A stretch of DNA of 64,000 bases from JBBQFI01 sp038237805 (GTDB lineage: Bacteria > Verrucomicrobiota > Verrucomicrobiia > Chthoniobacterales > UBA10450). Below the pieces are notes generated by a model. The model worked only from the letters and a program-made list of their open reading frames with translations, did not search any database and had not been told where the DNA came from. Shown piece by piece: positions 1 through 7,847 of the stretch. Positions within the stretch are counted from its first letter, which is position 1, and each line of letters begins with the position of its first letter. A program made the translations under genes and the position numbers. The stretch lies in the NCBI GenBank assembly GCA_038237805.1, contig JBBRYI010000014.1:1-64000 (forward strand), written 5' to 3'.

Positions 1-201
1 GATGTCGACTCTCATCACATGCGGTATTAATTCGGCTTTCGCAGAGCTATCCCCCACTTTAAGGCAGATTGTCCACGTGTTACGCACCCGTTCGCCACTA
101 GACTTTTCCCGGTATTGCTACCAGAAAGAGACCCGTTCGACTTGCATGTCTTATCCACGCCGCCAGCGTTCGTTCTGAGCCAGAATCAAACTCTCCGTAA
201 A
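1..201 (-). rRNA. rrs: 16S ribosomal RNA, 5' part (truncated by window edge)
   Basis: Read on the minus strand, 175-194 contains the universal bacterial 27F site (AGAGTTTGATTCTGGCTCAG). It is followed by the conserved helix AACGAACGCTGGCGGCGTG and by GACATGCAAGTCGAACGGG. Only the first ~200 nt are inside the window. The 5' end is estimated at ~201 by counting back from the 27F site. The V1 segment and the 'GGCGTGGATAAGACATGC' context resemble Verrucomicrobia (Spartobacteria/Chthoniobacterales). That assignment is from memory. Confidence 0.96.
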
Positions 202-861
202 AAACGGTGAGAACTCTTTCGAGCCTCAAAGTTTGCGTCGAATGCCGCTACGGCACCGACAAAATCTGACCATTCGATAATCTGTCTCCGCTCGTAAGCG
301 GACACAGGTTCGTCCGATCTTAAACTAAGATTCCCTTGGCTGTTGCCAGCTTCGGGAAAATTTTTAATCAAAGAAACTCACTCCGAATTGCTTCGGAGTT
401 GACGAAATAACGCACAATTCAATTTTCGCTGACTTTACGCATTTTGAATCTGTTTCCTCGGAACTCATCACGCCGTCTCGGCGGACGTTTTCCTCAGTCG
501 TGCAACAGAACTCAAAACCAAACTGTCAAAGATCATCCATTCTTTTAATCACGCCGAGCTTTACGCGCAGCGGAACCCTCGGTACACGGCAAAACCCGAC
601 CCGTCATCACTGTCGACACCGAGATCGGCTCAGCCCTGAGCCCAAGAAGAACTCCATCCCCATGCTTGGAGGTGGACCGCTTACCGCGGGACACAGAACT
701 TAATCAGTCTCTGAATTCGGTCAAAGAAAATCTTTCTCAAAACGAATAATTCCGCAAAGCGGATATCCGGGGAGCGCACGCGACTCGCGTGCTGGCTTCG
801 GCGCCCTCGCCGAAACGAACTTTTCCTTAATCTCCGGTGCTTTAGCAGCGCGTCATCGAGC
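202..861. other. rRNA upstream region, no gene seen
   Basis: This ~660 nt lies upstream of the 16S gene and downstream of the DUF4160 gene. It should hold the rRNA promoter and leader, but I could not identify convincing -35/-10 boxes on the minus strand. Short open frames here lack family resemblance and ribosome binding sites. The only clear structure is the double hairpin at 776-814. Confidence 0.5.
776..814. repeat. Double-hairpin REP-like element
   Basis: Two consecutive perfect hairpins stand 4 nt apart. The first has arms GCACGCG/CGCGTGC (776-792) and the second has arms TTCGGCG/CGCCGAA (797-814). No T-run follows on the minus strand, where the neighbouring gene ends, so this looks more like a repetitive extragenic palindrome than a terminator. 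No second copy is in this window. Confidence 0.5.
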
Positions 862-1122
862 CTATTCCAACGGCGCGATTTTCCCGAGAGGTTCCAACTG
901 AACTGCTGAACTCCACAATTCTCGCAATTCATTCCTGTGCTGATCGGTCCAAAGCTGAACCAATCGCAAAGCAGTGGCCGGAATGTAGCCGTAGATGATT
1001 CGACACGTTTCGATTTCTATGAACGCTTCGTGTTCGCCGTAGATCGCGTGGAAATGTGGAGGCGGATGATCGCCAGAATACATTCGAATGATGATGCCGT
1101 AAAAACGGCTGATCTCAGGCAT
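862..1122 (-). CDS. DUF4160 domain protein
   Basis: This 86-aa protein begins MPEISRFYGIIIRMYSGDH, followed by a PPHFHA motif. That is the hallmark of the DUF4160 family, small proteins that commonly sit next to a DUF2442 gene in toxin-antitoxin-like pairs. Its start overlaps the end of the DUF2442 gene by 8 nt, so the two are probably translated together. The biochemical role of DUF4160 is not established. The His-rich PPHFHA segment is compatible with metal or nucleic acid binding, but that is speculative. Family assignment is confident; function is not. Confidence 0.9.
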   Translation of the reverse strand: MPEISRFYGIIIRMYSGDHPPPHFHAIYGEHEAFIEIETCRIIYGYIPATALRLVQLWTDQHRNELRELWSSAVQLEPLGKIAPLE

Positions 1123-1405
1123 GCGCGGGGGCAGTCGCCGATCTAGCGAAGAACTGGTCCGGCGTTTGACCTGTTAACTTCAAGTAAAGCGCGTCTGAGC
1201 AAAGTTCGATCTCGTCGCTCCAGCGAATCTGGCGATACGGACCAATCTGCACTTTCTGGAAAAATGCCGGGTCCTTCCACGCCGCGAAAAGCTTCTTGTT
1301 CGCAAACTCAGACAAATCGACCTCGCCCTCGACGCCGTCAGAATAGCGGATAAAAATCCGATTCTTCGTCAGGGCCTTCACTGAAGTCGGGTGAAGCATG
1401 ATCAA
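1115..1405 (-). CDS. DUF2442 domain protein
   Basis: This 96-aa protein has the DUF2442 pattern: a short beta-rich domain with an 'IRYSDGVEGEVDLSEF' strand-turn-strand, then 'QIRWSDEIELCSDALYLKLTG'. DUF2442 proteins are typically encoded immediately before DUF4160 proteins, as here with an 8-nt overlap, and are regarded as likely antitoxin-like partners. The gene lies 39 nt downstream of a small antitoxin-like gene in the same direction. The C-terminal 'ARSATAPAHA' is a low-complexity tail. The pair's activity has not been shown, as far as I know. Confidence 0.9.
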   Translation of the reverse strand: MIMLHPTSVKALTKNRIFIRYSDGVEGEVDLSEFANKKLFAAWKDPAFFQKVQIGPYRQIRWSDEIELCSDALYLKLTGQTPDQFFARSATAPAHA

Positions 1406-1444
1406 ACCTAATTTCTCCGCCCGCTCCGGTCAATCAACTCTCAC

Positions 1445-1633
1445 TCACCACGCGTCCGGCCGCGTCTCATTCAGGGCGGTTTCCATCGAAACGAAGCGCT
1501 GCTTCTCGAAATCATCCAACGCATCGACGAAATCTTGCGGAATATCCGTCGATTCGCGCATGCGCTGCACAAGCCGTTCCCGCTCCGACTTCGGCAAAGC
1601 TTCGATCTCCTTGAGAATTTGTTCGGCGGTCAT
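1445..1633 (-). CDS. Small antitoxin-like protein (addiction-module type)
   Basis: This 62-aa acidic, helical protein begins MTAEQILKEIEALPKSERE. The opening resembles the leading helix of many small addiction-module components ('...EIEALPPEERAELV...'). It contains no recognisable catalytic residues. It is the first gene of a three-gene minus-strand run (this gene, DUF2442, DUF4160) with short gaps, which suggests a single transcript. It could be an orphan antitoxin whose toxin has been lost, or an added component of the DUF2442/DUF4160 module. Confidence 0.65.
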   Translation of the reverse strand: MTAEQILKEIEALPKSERERLVQRMRESTDIPQDFVDALDDFEKQRFVSMETALNETRPDAW

Positions 1634-2129
1634 CGTCGATTTATGTCTACGCGGAATTAATCACCTCCGGCGGGACATGGCAATGATGCACTAATTCTCT
1701 GAAGGCTAAGAAAGCGCTGACACAATTATGCTCAGGGAAGAATCGAGCCGCGGGCGCGAGCGAGATGGACCGTAAAGCCTGCGTGGCAGCAGGTGAGCGT
1801 GGGGGAAGCACGCGAATCAATGGAGCGACTGGGGCGAACATAGAACACGTCGCGATCGGGAATCGCGTGGGTAGACGGCAACGCAGCTAGGGTAGCTGGC
1901 GCAAGCACGGGGTAGTGCGAGTGATCAAGGCAACACTGCGAGGGTAGCAGCGAGAGAGCGCGGGCAGCGAACACGCCGTGTTGGGAAACCGGCGGGTAGA
2001 TGGTCAGACTGTCGAGGTGGGCAGTGAGTGAACGGGAGGGAACGAATCAACGAGTCTCAACACTACGGAAGTACCGAAGTCTGCTATCGCGGGATTCAGA
2101 ACAGCCTCGATCAACGATAACCTGCAGGT
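1634..2129. other. Non-coding stretch with dispersed-repeat DNA
   Basis: This ~495-nt stretch between the antitoxin-like gene and the pAgo gene has no supported gene. It is rich in short repeats of the type GCGAGCG, GGGTAG and CGGGTAGATGG. It contains AATGGAGCGACTGGGGCGA (1819-1837), an exact 19-nt match to part of the element inserted in the Mrr-like gene near 49.87 kb. It probably consists of decayed repeat copies. Confidence 0.5.
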
Positions 2130-3638
2130 TCACATGTAAAAGCGGTATGATGGATTTGGAACTGCGTTGTCGTCCATCTCTGTCATGACCATTCCGACTC
2201 TTCGAGCGAAGGATAACGTGATAGGCATCCGTCCGATTCCATCTGCACTGTTCCAGTTCATCTTCGTGAGAGTTAGGATTTCTCGGGCGCGATCTTCCAT
2301 GTTCGTGCGTCCGCTACTCCCAACCTCGAGCGGGGACGGGATGTGTGGGCCGGGGTACTCTTCCCATGAAGGAATGTATCCCGTAGTGAACAGAAAATTT
2401 CTGTCTTCGCCAACGCTGCAAAGGGTTCCGCGAAGCGGTTCCTTCATTCCTCGGCGCAATAGTCTAAATCCCGTTGAAGCAAGCCAGACGAGATCGATTT
2501 CCGCGATATCTGCTTGAGCATTAATTCGAAAACCCTCCTCTTCTTCCGGTTGATAGCGGGAAGTTTTATGAACGACCAGTCGTGTCGGTTTGGTACCCGT
2601 CTTCGATTCATAGTTGTCGACCACTCTCTGCATCATTTCACTGGCTTGGTCAGGTTTAAGATATGGTTGTTTGTTGCGGATCTGATTGTGAGGAATCGAA
2701 GCGCCTTTAAGGGTAAAAGGTTCTAGGTCGTTCGAGAACGCGTGAGCAAGGCTGGAATAAATTAGATTTCCAGCTCGTGTTTTTAGATGGTGAAAAGATA
2801 TTCCCACGAAGCACGTGTTTGCTTGCAAATCCGCGGGGCGCCAAGGGATATTTCCAGCTTTATAATATAACGCGACGGCCAAATTCCATGCTCTCGTGGC
2901 CTCGCTCTGCTTTACGTCTTTTTCATCTTGAGCGTAGGTATGTCGTCTAATCACCTGTATCGGCACTGCATTAGGCTGCATCATGCACCGAGCCTTAAGC
3001 GCTCGATGAAAATTTCGGAACAGCAGCTCATCGGCTTGAGGCAAGAGTTCAGCGGCGCTTTTCAATTCTTGCGGATCGGGTTCGAAGAATTCAAGTTGGT
3101 TACTCTCTTCACGTTGCTTTAGACGTTCCAATTTTCTGCGCTGCTCGTAAGACAGTGCAAAGTTTTCCAAGCGAAGCGCGGCTACATCCTCCGGAAAACA
3201 GACTAAGATGCAGGCTGGTCCACCATCCACAAAGAGAGACCCGATTGCATCGCCATATAACTTTAAAAGGTCACCAAATTGTTCGCTGCCAGATTTGGCC
3301 AGAGCGAGCGCAAATTTATTGCTATCAAGGCGAGCTATAAACCGCTTATCAACGATGAAGCGAGCCTTTACAGCTTTTCCAGAACCAGGGAATTCTAGAA
3401 ACCTCTTCGCGTTAGATTCAGGACTTACAATCATTCTATCCATCTTCTCGAACCACGATAGAATGGGTTCGATCTGATCCGGCAACGCCACTAGTCCCAA
3501 ATGTATATCTTTTGCTGGCGTATCACGTTTGCACAGTAATGGTCCTGAAATAGGCATATAAACCTTTGGGTCTTCACCCGTAACGGCATTGCCGAACTCC
3601 AATTTTGGCTCCTTTAGTGTTGCGATCGTTAAATTCAT
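2130..3638 (-). CDS. Short prokaryotic Argonaute (MID-PIWI), catalytically inactive
   Basis: This 502-aa protein has the size and layout of short pAgos: a MID-like region over roughly residues 1-260 and PIWI over ~270-502, with no N or PAZ domain. The C-terminal signature is typical of the family: 'LTKMNWNSADGIGRMPITLSFARRVG' condensed, ending in YRFYM. The PIWI catalytic tetrad is lost. The first Asp position reads GISFH (279-283), and the third-acid position reads VVHKTS (355-360). It should therefore bind a guide and a target without slicing. Its ATG overlaps the stop of the upstream APAZ gene by 4 nt (ATGA), so the two form a coupled operon and probably a 1:1 complex. The local DNA looks AT-richer than the flanks, which suggests acquisition. 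Confidence 0.93.
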   Translation of the reverse strand: MNLTIATLKEPKLEFGNAVTGEDPKVYMPISGPLLCKRDTPAKDIHLGLVALPDQIEPILSWFEKMDRMIVSPESNAKRFLEFPGSGKAVKARFIVDKRFIARLDSNKFALALAKSGSEQFGDLLKLYGDAIGSLFVDGGPACILVCFPEDVAALRLENFALSYEQRRKLERLKQREESNQLEFFEPDPQELKSAAELLPQADELLFRNFHRALKARCMMQPNAVPIQVIRRHTYAQDEKDVKQSEATRAWNLAVALYYKAGNIPWRPADLQANTCFVGISFHHLKTRAGNLIYSSLAHAFSNDLEPFTLKGASIPHNQIRNKQPYLKPDQASEMMQRVVDNYESKTGTKPTRLVVHKTSRYQPEEEEGFRINAQADIAEIDLVWLASTGFRLLRRGMKEPLRGTLCSVGEDRNFLFTTGYIPSWEEYPGPHIPSPLEVGSSGRTNMEDRAREILTLTKMNWNSADGIGRMPITLSFARRVGMVMTEMDDNAVPNPSYRFYM

Positions 3639-6175
3639 TGCAGTTCCCGAATCGCTGGGACTTCAATCGCCACGTAGTTAGTATCGAGAATAATGTCAGT
3701 CACGTAACTTTCACCAATGTTGATCGCGGAGGTGCCGCGTGACAAATAGCTAGCCCAAAAAACTAAGTCGTGATCAACACTGACGTTGCGGTCAAATTTC
3801 ATTCGTCGCGTTGCTCGACTCGTTTGTAGGAAGGGCGGCAGTGGAGTGCTACCATCAGATCTCGTAAACACGTAGGTAGGTTTTAGTTGTAATGCCCAAG
3901 TGCCATCCATCTCCACAATGGCATAGTAAAAGCCTTCATTCTCAAACCACGGTTTATGTTCGGTACCTCGTTGCTTTACAACCTCGCGCGTAGCACGGTT
4001 CTTTACTCTTGATTTGTAGGTTATCTTAAGAGGACCGCTACCTCTAAGGCAAAAAAAGGCTCTCTTGCGCTCTCGATCTACGACGAGCCCATCCTTTTCG
4101 AACCTGTATAAATAAAATTTCCAATGTTTAGCGAGTAAGGATACGAAGATTCTCCGTAGGTCCTTATTTGTAAGATAAAGGCAAACGTCTTCTTCTTTAA
4201 CCGAGTCAGGAAGGCCGTGCTTTTTCGCGAAATCCGGGAACTCGTTTGGTGGACTAAATGTAACGATACTTTCCTCATGTAAGCGATAAATGGGCGCCAA
4301 TTCGGCTTCTTCGACCGAATCGAAAAACAGTCGCTCAGCATACACGTCTCGTTTAGGGAGCTTGTACACTTTAGATGGCAAGACGCGAAAAGGTAGGAGA
4401 TTCGTTATGAAAGTGTCGCCCACCGAAACAGGCAGAGCGACCCTCGAAAGGCGTGGAAATCGTTGAAAGGCTTGCAACAGAGTCGCCGACAATGACTGAT
4501 TGTTTTCAAGACAGAAGAATTCTGAACGGCCACCATGCTGAGGCATTAATCCCTTAACGTCGTCTAGGCCTGTCCCAGCCTTGTCCATGTTTCCAAGGCC
4601 ATACACGATGTCCGCGAGGATCGGATTTCGCATTTCGTAAACTCCTCGCACCGGCTCAAAGTTTCCATCTTGTTTCGGCTTTGTTGCGCGCAGAACTTTG
4701 GGCATCAACCCGCCTGGATTCGTAAACTTAAGTAATCTACCAGGTTCGAAATCTACCCGTGAGTATCCCTCCCTCTCGTAATCCCGGTGGATTAGCAGAT
4801 TGATAGCGAGTTCTGTTAATGCACGTTCTGGATAAGCTATCTTTTCTTCGGATGATTTACCGGTTTTGATCCGCAAGGTTTCGTTGACGTCGGTTCCGCT
4901 GAGTCGGCCGATCAGAGCTTCGAATTGCGCGAAAAGGTTGCCTTGAAGAATTTCCTGTTTTTTGCCCTTGGTAATAAAGGCAACAAATGAATTCGTAAAA
5001 AATTGCTGTGGTTGTTTTCCAAACAAGAGAATTCCGGCAGCCGTCGGAAAAACTTTGTCGCCTTCCTTAACAGTCAGCTGCAAGTCCTCTAAGCAACGAG
5101 ACAGATTCTGCCGCGTTACCTGAGGGTATTTGAGACGTTGGCTATACGTAACCAAAGTCGAAAGTATTAAATCACTGTCTAAATCTTGAACCGTTGCCCC
5201 ACGTACAGGTCGCGCATCGAATGACAATGAACCATCGCTCGTCTGCGATGCTCCGCGCGATGAGGAAAGAAAGAAAGTGTCGTCCTTCAATTCTTCGGCC
5301 AAGTCGCAAAAAAGCCTGTCGAAGTCTTCTATCTCGAGAAAAATGAAGTTTTGTCCTAGCCTCTCCGCTAGTTTGGTTACACTTGGATGGGCTTCATTGT
5401 TTGGAAGGGAACACCAATAGATCCCGTGGCGGTAGCCGTCGCATTCGTGTATTCCTTCCTCGATTAGGTGTCGCATGACCGAGGTTTCAGCTCCTCTGTA
5501 TCCCACCACTACGAGCGGGCACTCTCGCATTAGGGGACGCAATTTCGTAACGAGTGTCGCGTCTAATTGTTGCGTCTCATTGATAAGATTCTGATCTCGG
5601 TAGAACTCAACAGCCCCATGCAGGTAGACCACCTGCCAGTGATTAAAGAGACTAAATTGGTCGATGTCGCCTTTTGCGCGGTTTATTTCGATCACATGTC
5701 TTATATGCGGGGCTTTCTCCCACAGCGCATCGGCTAGTATGGAATCGAAGTTTGTTGTTAAGACGGTCCAGCACAGTTTCTTCGCCATGATTTCGGCCAA
5801 TCTGTGATATCCCTCACTAATTGAACCGCGGCCATGCATTATCTGCATGAAGAATCGCCTTCGAAAATCCTGTGGCTTCAGTAGATGTTGAACGGCCAGC
5901 GGGAAATTTTCCGCAAATCGCTTCTCGTCATTAATGAACCAACCCTGACCCTCAAGATAACGTCGCCAGTCGCTGGTCTTGACCTTTCCTATCGCCTGCT
6001 CGTCGCCGAGCTCGACGAATGCGTACGAGTGGCGCGCGATTAGCTTCACGAGATCCGCGGCTAAGGGAATTCCGGAACGAAACGACGCTCCGGCCCCCAA
6101 TAACACTACTGGCCTTGTTGCTTGGTCGGAACGAAATCGGGCGGCGAGCCGGGTGACTGAACTTTGATGTTTCAT
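3635..6175 (-). CDS. SIR2/DHS-like - RecG-C-like - APAZ effector partner of short pAgo
   Basis: This 846-aa protein has three parts. Residues ~1-295 are a SIR2/DHS-like NAD-binding domain with GAGAS (27-31), TTNFD (140-144) and LHGA (185-188); N142 and H186 match the NADase residues of defence SIR2 domains. Residues ~315-550 match the C-terminal part of AlbA_2/RecG-like regulators (COG2865 type): 'FPTAAGILLFGK' at 376-387, a GHKL-like E455/N459 N-box followed by HRDY (463-466), NPGGL (486-490) and GTG (534-536). Residues ~580-846 should be the APAZ region that docks onto pAgo. The layout fits the poorly characterised 'RecG/DHS-like-APAZ' class of short pAgo systems rather than the simpler SIR2-APAZ (SPARSA) class. 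An alternative reading is an unusual SPARSA with an inserted ATPase-like domain. Confidence 0.88.
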   Translation of the reverse strand: MKHQSSVTRLAARFRSDQATRPVVLLGAGASFRSGIPLAADLVKLIARHSYAFVELGDEQAIGKVKTSDWRRYLEGQGWFINDEKRFAENFPLAVQHLLKPQDFRRRFFMQIMHGRGSISEGYHRLAEIMAKKLCWTVLTTNFDSILADALWEKAPHIRHVIEINRAKGDIDQFSLFNHWQVVYLHGAVEFYRDQNLINETQQLDATLVTKLRPLMRECPLVVVGYRGAETSVMRHLIEEGIHECDGYRHGIYWCSLPNNEAHPSVTKLAERLGQNFIFLEIEDFDRLFCDLAEELKDDTFFLSSSRGASQTSDGSLSFDARPVRGATVQDLDSDLILSTLVTYSQRLKYPQVTRQNLSRCLEDLQLTVKEGDKVFPTAAGILLFGKQPQQFFTNSFVAFITKGKKQEILQGNLFAQFEALIGRLSGTDVNETLRIKTGKSSEEKIAYPERALTELAINLLIHRDYEREGYSRVDFEPGRLLKFTNPGGLMPKVLRATKPKQDGNFEPVRGVYEMRNPILADIVYGLGNMDKAGTGLDDVKGLMPQHGGRSEFFCLENNQSLSATLLQAFQRFPRLSRVALPVSVGDTFITNLLPFRVLPSKVYKLPKRDVYAERLFFDSVEEAELAPIYRLHEESIVTFSPPNEFPDFAKKHGLPDSVKEEDVCLYLTNKDLRRIFVSLLAKHWKFYLYRFEKDGLVVDRERKRAFFCLRGSGPLKITYKSRVKNRATREVVKQRGTEHKPWFENEGFYYAIVEMDGTWALQLKPTYVFTRSDGSTPLPPFLQTSRATRRMKFDRNVSVDHDLVFWASYLSRGTSAINIGESYVTDIILDTNYVAIEVPAIRELQ

Positions 6176-6189
6176 CCGATATCCAGGAA

Positions 6190-6239
6190 TCCCCCCTCAG
6201 TCGAATGATGGCAACCTCTTGATCAATCCCTAGGGGGGA
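6190..6239 (-). promoter_or_regulatory. Leader inverted repeat before the APAZ gene
   Basis: On the mRNA strand, TCCCCCCT (6232-6239) pairs perfectly with AGGGGGGA (6190-6197) across a 34-nt loop. The 3' arm lies 15-22 nt before the ATG at 6175 and is the only purine-rich Shine-Dalgarno-like tract there. If the stem forms, it would mask the ribosome binding region. A role in keeping a toxic effector low is inferred. Confidence 0.4.
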
Positions 6240-6336
6240 CCGCCCGTTGGGCTACAAGATAGAGTGGGAGGCCCGCCGAGATCAACAAAAAGCGGTATTA
6301 TTTCGGAAATTTCTCTGCGGGTCACGCTGTTAGCCC

Positions 6337-6972
6337 CTACGGCAACAGGTGACCGGCTTTCGGCACTAGAATTCGAAATTCTTGAAAGAATCTGTTCATA
6401 TTCGTAACGGCTTCACGACCGGCTTCTGGAACTTGAGCGCCAGGCCGTAATTCGCCTGGCACATAACCAGGAACCTCCGTGACTTTCGGATGGACGAGCG
6501 AATTTCGAGCCTGAGCTAGATTATTAACGACGATGGAGATTGCATGATTTTTGCCGATTGAGACTGAATCGCACACTCGTAACAAAGTGCGAAGCTTTGC
6601 AAGCAGTCCTAACCTTTCGAAGTTACGGATATATTGATTTTCCCCGAGGCGTGCGACGCCGTAATAATTGAGGAACCCTTCGACTGCCATTGTCGAAAAG
6701 ATTAAAACGGAGTCGGATAGAATATCCCGACGAGAAGTAAGCGCTTTAAGTCTGGGGTAATTGTTGGGATCTCTAACGGTTTCACTTAGCGGCAGTGGCC
6801 ACATCTGTCGAACGTCTTGCACAGCGATCTCCAGTTCACCGAGCAGTGTTCTAGCGTCCTCAAGGAAGCGAACGTGGTTTGTTAAATAAAACCCGATCGC
6901 ATCCTCCAGTGGTCGCACTTGATAATGTTTCTTTCGTCGGAAAAAGCCTAACCAGCGTAAAATCGCCTGCAT
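6337..6972 (-). CDS. HEPN-like protein upstream of the pAgo operon
   Basis: This 211-aa, mostly helical protein is not recognised by family. It has 'ARNSLVHPK', giving R156-N157-x3-H161, which fits the RNxxxH (Rx4H) catalytic motif of HEPN ribonucleases. The protein also has helical segments before and after this motif, as HEPN domains do. It is encoded on the same strand 161 nt upstream of the APAZ-pAgo operon, so it may be a third component or an independent defence gene. Many HEPN-like proteins with this motif are uncharacterised four-helix proteins, so RNase activity is an inference from one motif. The start ATG at 6972 is the first in frame. Confidence 0.6.
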   Translation of the reverse strand: MQAILRWLGFFRRKKHYQVRPLEDAIGFYLTNHVRFLEDARTLLGELEIAVQDVRQMWPLPLSETVRDPNNYPRLKALTSRRDILSDSVLIFSTMAVEGFLNYYGVARLGENQYIRNFERLGLLAKLRTLLRVCDSVSIGKNHAISIVVNNLAQARNSLVHPKVTEVPGYVPGELRPGAQVPEAGREAVTNMNRFFQEFRILVPKAGHLLP

Positions 6973-7300
6973 AAATCACCCCGTTTGCATAGTGTCTGTC
7001 CACGCTAATTACAGTTGTGTGACAAACAAGTTTTGCGTGTTGTGTCGCCTGCTTCGGGAGTATGACGCGGGCAGCACGTGCGTAAAATGCAAGCAAATGC
7101 TGTCCGCCAGTTCGCTCGCCGCGGCGACACGAATCCGTCCCGTCGCCGATACCGCTTCCAATCCAGATCGCCCCACACCCTTCACACCAAATCCAAATAC
7201 GAACTCGCCTCTTTCAAACTCGACTGGATCCGCCTTCGCCGCCGCTATGGCGTGACAAGTAAACCAGTTAAGTCTCACACCGCGCGAATTACCTTTCATC

Positions 7301-7359
7301 CATCGTAACCGCCTTCGCCAAAACACTTGCTTCGGCGTGTCAGGACCGGCTTACGATGA
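7301..7359. repeat. Split copy of TATCGTAAGC palindrome
   Basis: CATCGTAACC (7301-7310) and GGCTTACGATG (7349-7359) are the two arms of the same palindrome that is compact elsewhere, here separated by ~38 nt. The spacer is itself GC-rich and imperfectly self-complementary. It may be an interrupted or expanded copy. Confidence 0.45.
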
Positions 7360-7400
7360 TCCGCCACTTGCGTGTGCCCTCGGTCTTTCCCGAATTTGTC

Positions 7401-7421
7401 TATCGTAAGCGGCTTACGATA
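7401..7421. repeat. TATCGTAAGC palindrome copy 1
   Basis: Perfect 10-nt arms TATCGTAAGC and GCTTACGATA flank one central G. The copy lies 49 nt past the stop of the 71-aa gene. It is the same element as the putative operator at 7691-7711. Confidence 0.8.
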
Positions 7422-7469
7422 AATGGCGGGAGCGCGCACCGGCGTTGAGAGCCATTTCCACTCGAGGGC

Positions 7470-7685
7470 TCAAGGGCGTTGACGCAGGATTTCGCTATGC
7501 TGACGGCTGATCTTCGGAGGCGGCTTGCCCTTTTGCTTCGCCACGCGCTTCGCCTCGCGGATGGCGACCATGACCTTTGCTTGTTGGCGTGTCAGATCGC
7601 GGCGACCGGATGATCCGCCGCGGCTGCCGATCTCGGCAAAATACTGCCGCACTGTTCGCGGGAGCGTGACTCGTTCGCGCTTCAT
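7470..7685 (-). CDS. Small basic protein, candidate DNA-binding (71 aa)
   Basis: This 71-aa, strongly basic protein contains 'YFAEIGSRGGSSGRRDLT' followed by a Lys/Arg-rich helix. It resembles short conserved proteins of the form '...YLAEIGRKGGKASG...' that are common in bacteria, but I cannot name a family with certainty. A perfect palindrome with one central base (7691-7711) ends 6 nt before its ATG, covering the ribosome binding position. Further copies lie at 7401, 7759 and 7848. This layout suggests that the protein, or a partner, binds these sites and regulates its own expression. DNA binding is inferred from charge and context. Confidence 0.6.
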   Translation of the reverse strand: MKRERVTLPRTVRQYFAEIGSRGGSSGRRDLTRQQAKVMVAIREAKRVAKQKGKPPPKISRQHSEILRQRP

Positions 7686-7690
7686 TGATC

Positions 7691-7711
7691 TATCGTAAGC
7701 CGCTTACGATA
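7691..7711. promoter_or_regulatory. TATCGTAAGC palindrome copy 2, putative operator
   Basis: Perfect arms TATCGTAAGC / GCTTACGATA flank a central C. The site lies directly upstream of the 71-aa gene start at 7685, where a bound repressor would block transcription or translation start. The operator role is inferred from position. Confidence 0.55.
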
Positions 7712-7758
7712 TGTTGCAAAAGACGTAATCCGGAGAAGGCGGGACCGTTCCCTGGATG

Positions 7759-7779
7759 CATCGTAACCGGCTTACGATA
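7759..7779. repeat. TATCGTAAGC palindrome copy 3
   Basis: This copy has arms CATCGTAACC / GGCTTACGATA with one mismatch in the left arm. It lies between the 71-aa gene and the BNR-repeat gene. Confidence 0.7.
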
Positions 7780-7847
7780 ACTACGATTTGCATGGCGACG
7801 GGAAACGACGTGATAGTGGAGCGGGTCGTCCTCCATCCAATTCTCTA

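Larger units (their letters stand above)
6973..7469. other. Intergenic region with palindrome half-sites
   Basis: I support no gene here. A minus-strand open frame of ~105 codons (7009-7326) exists, but it lacks a family match and overlaps plus-strand frames of similar quality. The right half begins the TATCGTAAGC palindrome cluster, with separated half-sites near 7301-7310 and 7349-7359 and a full copy at 7401-7421. Confidence 0.45.

Noticed and set aside
1634..2129. Insertion sequence in the repeat-rich gap
   Set aside because: No transposase frame or terminal inverted repeats of IS type were found.
7009..7326. 105-codon minus-strand frame
   Set aside because: No family, no ribosome site, and overlapping + frames of equal quality; palindromes lie beside it.
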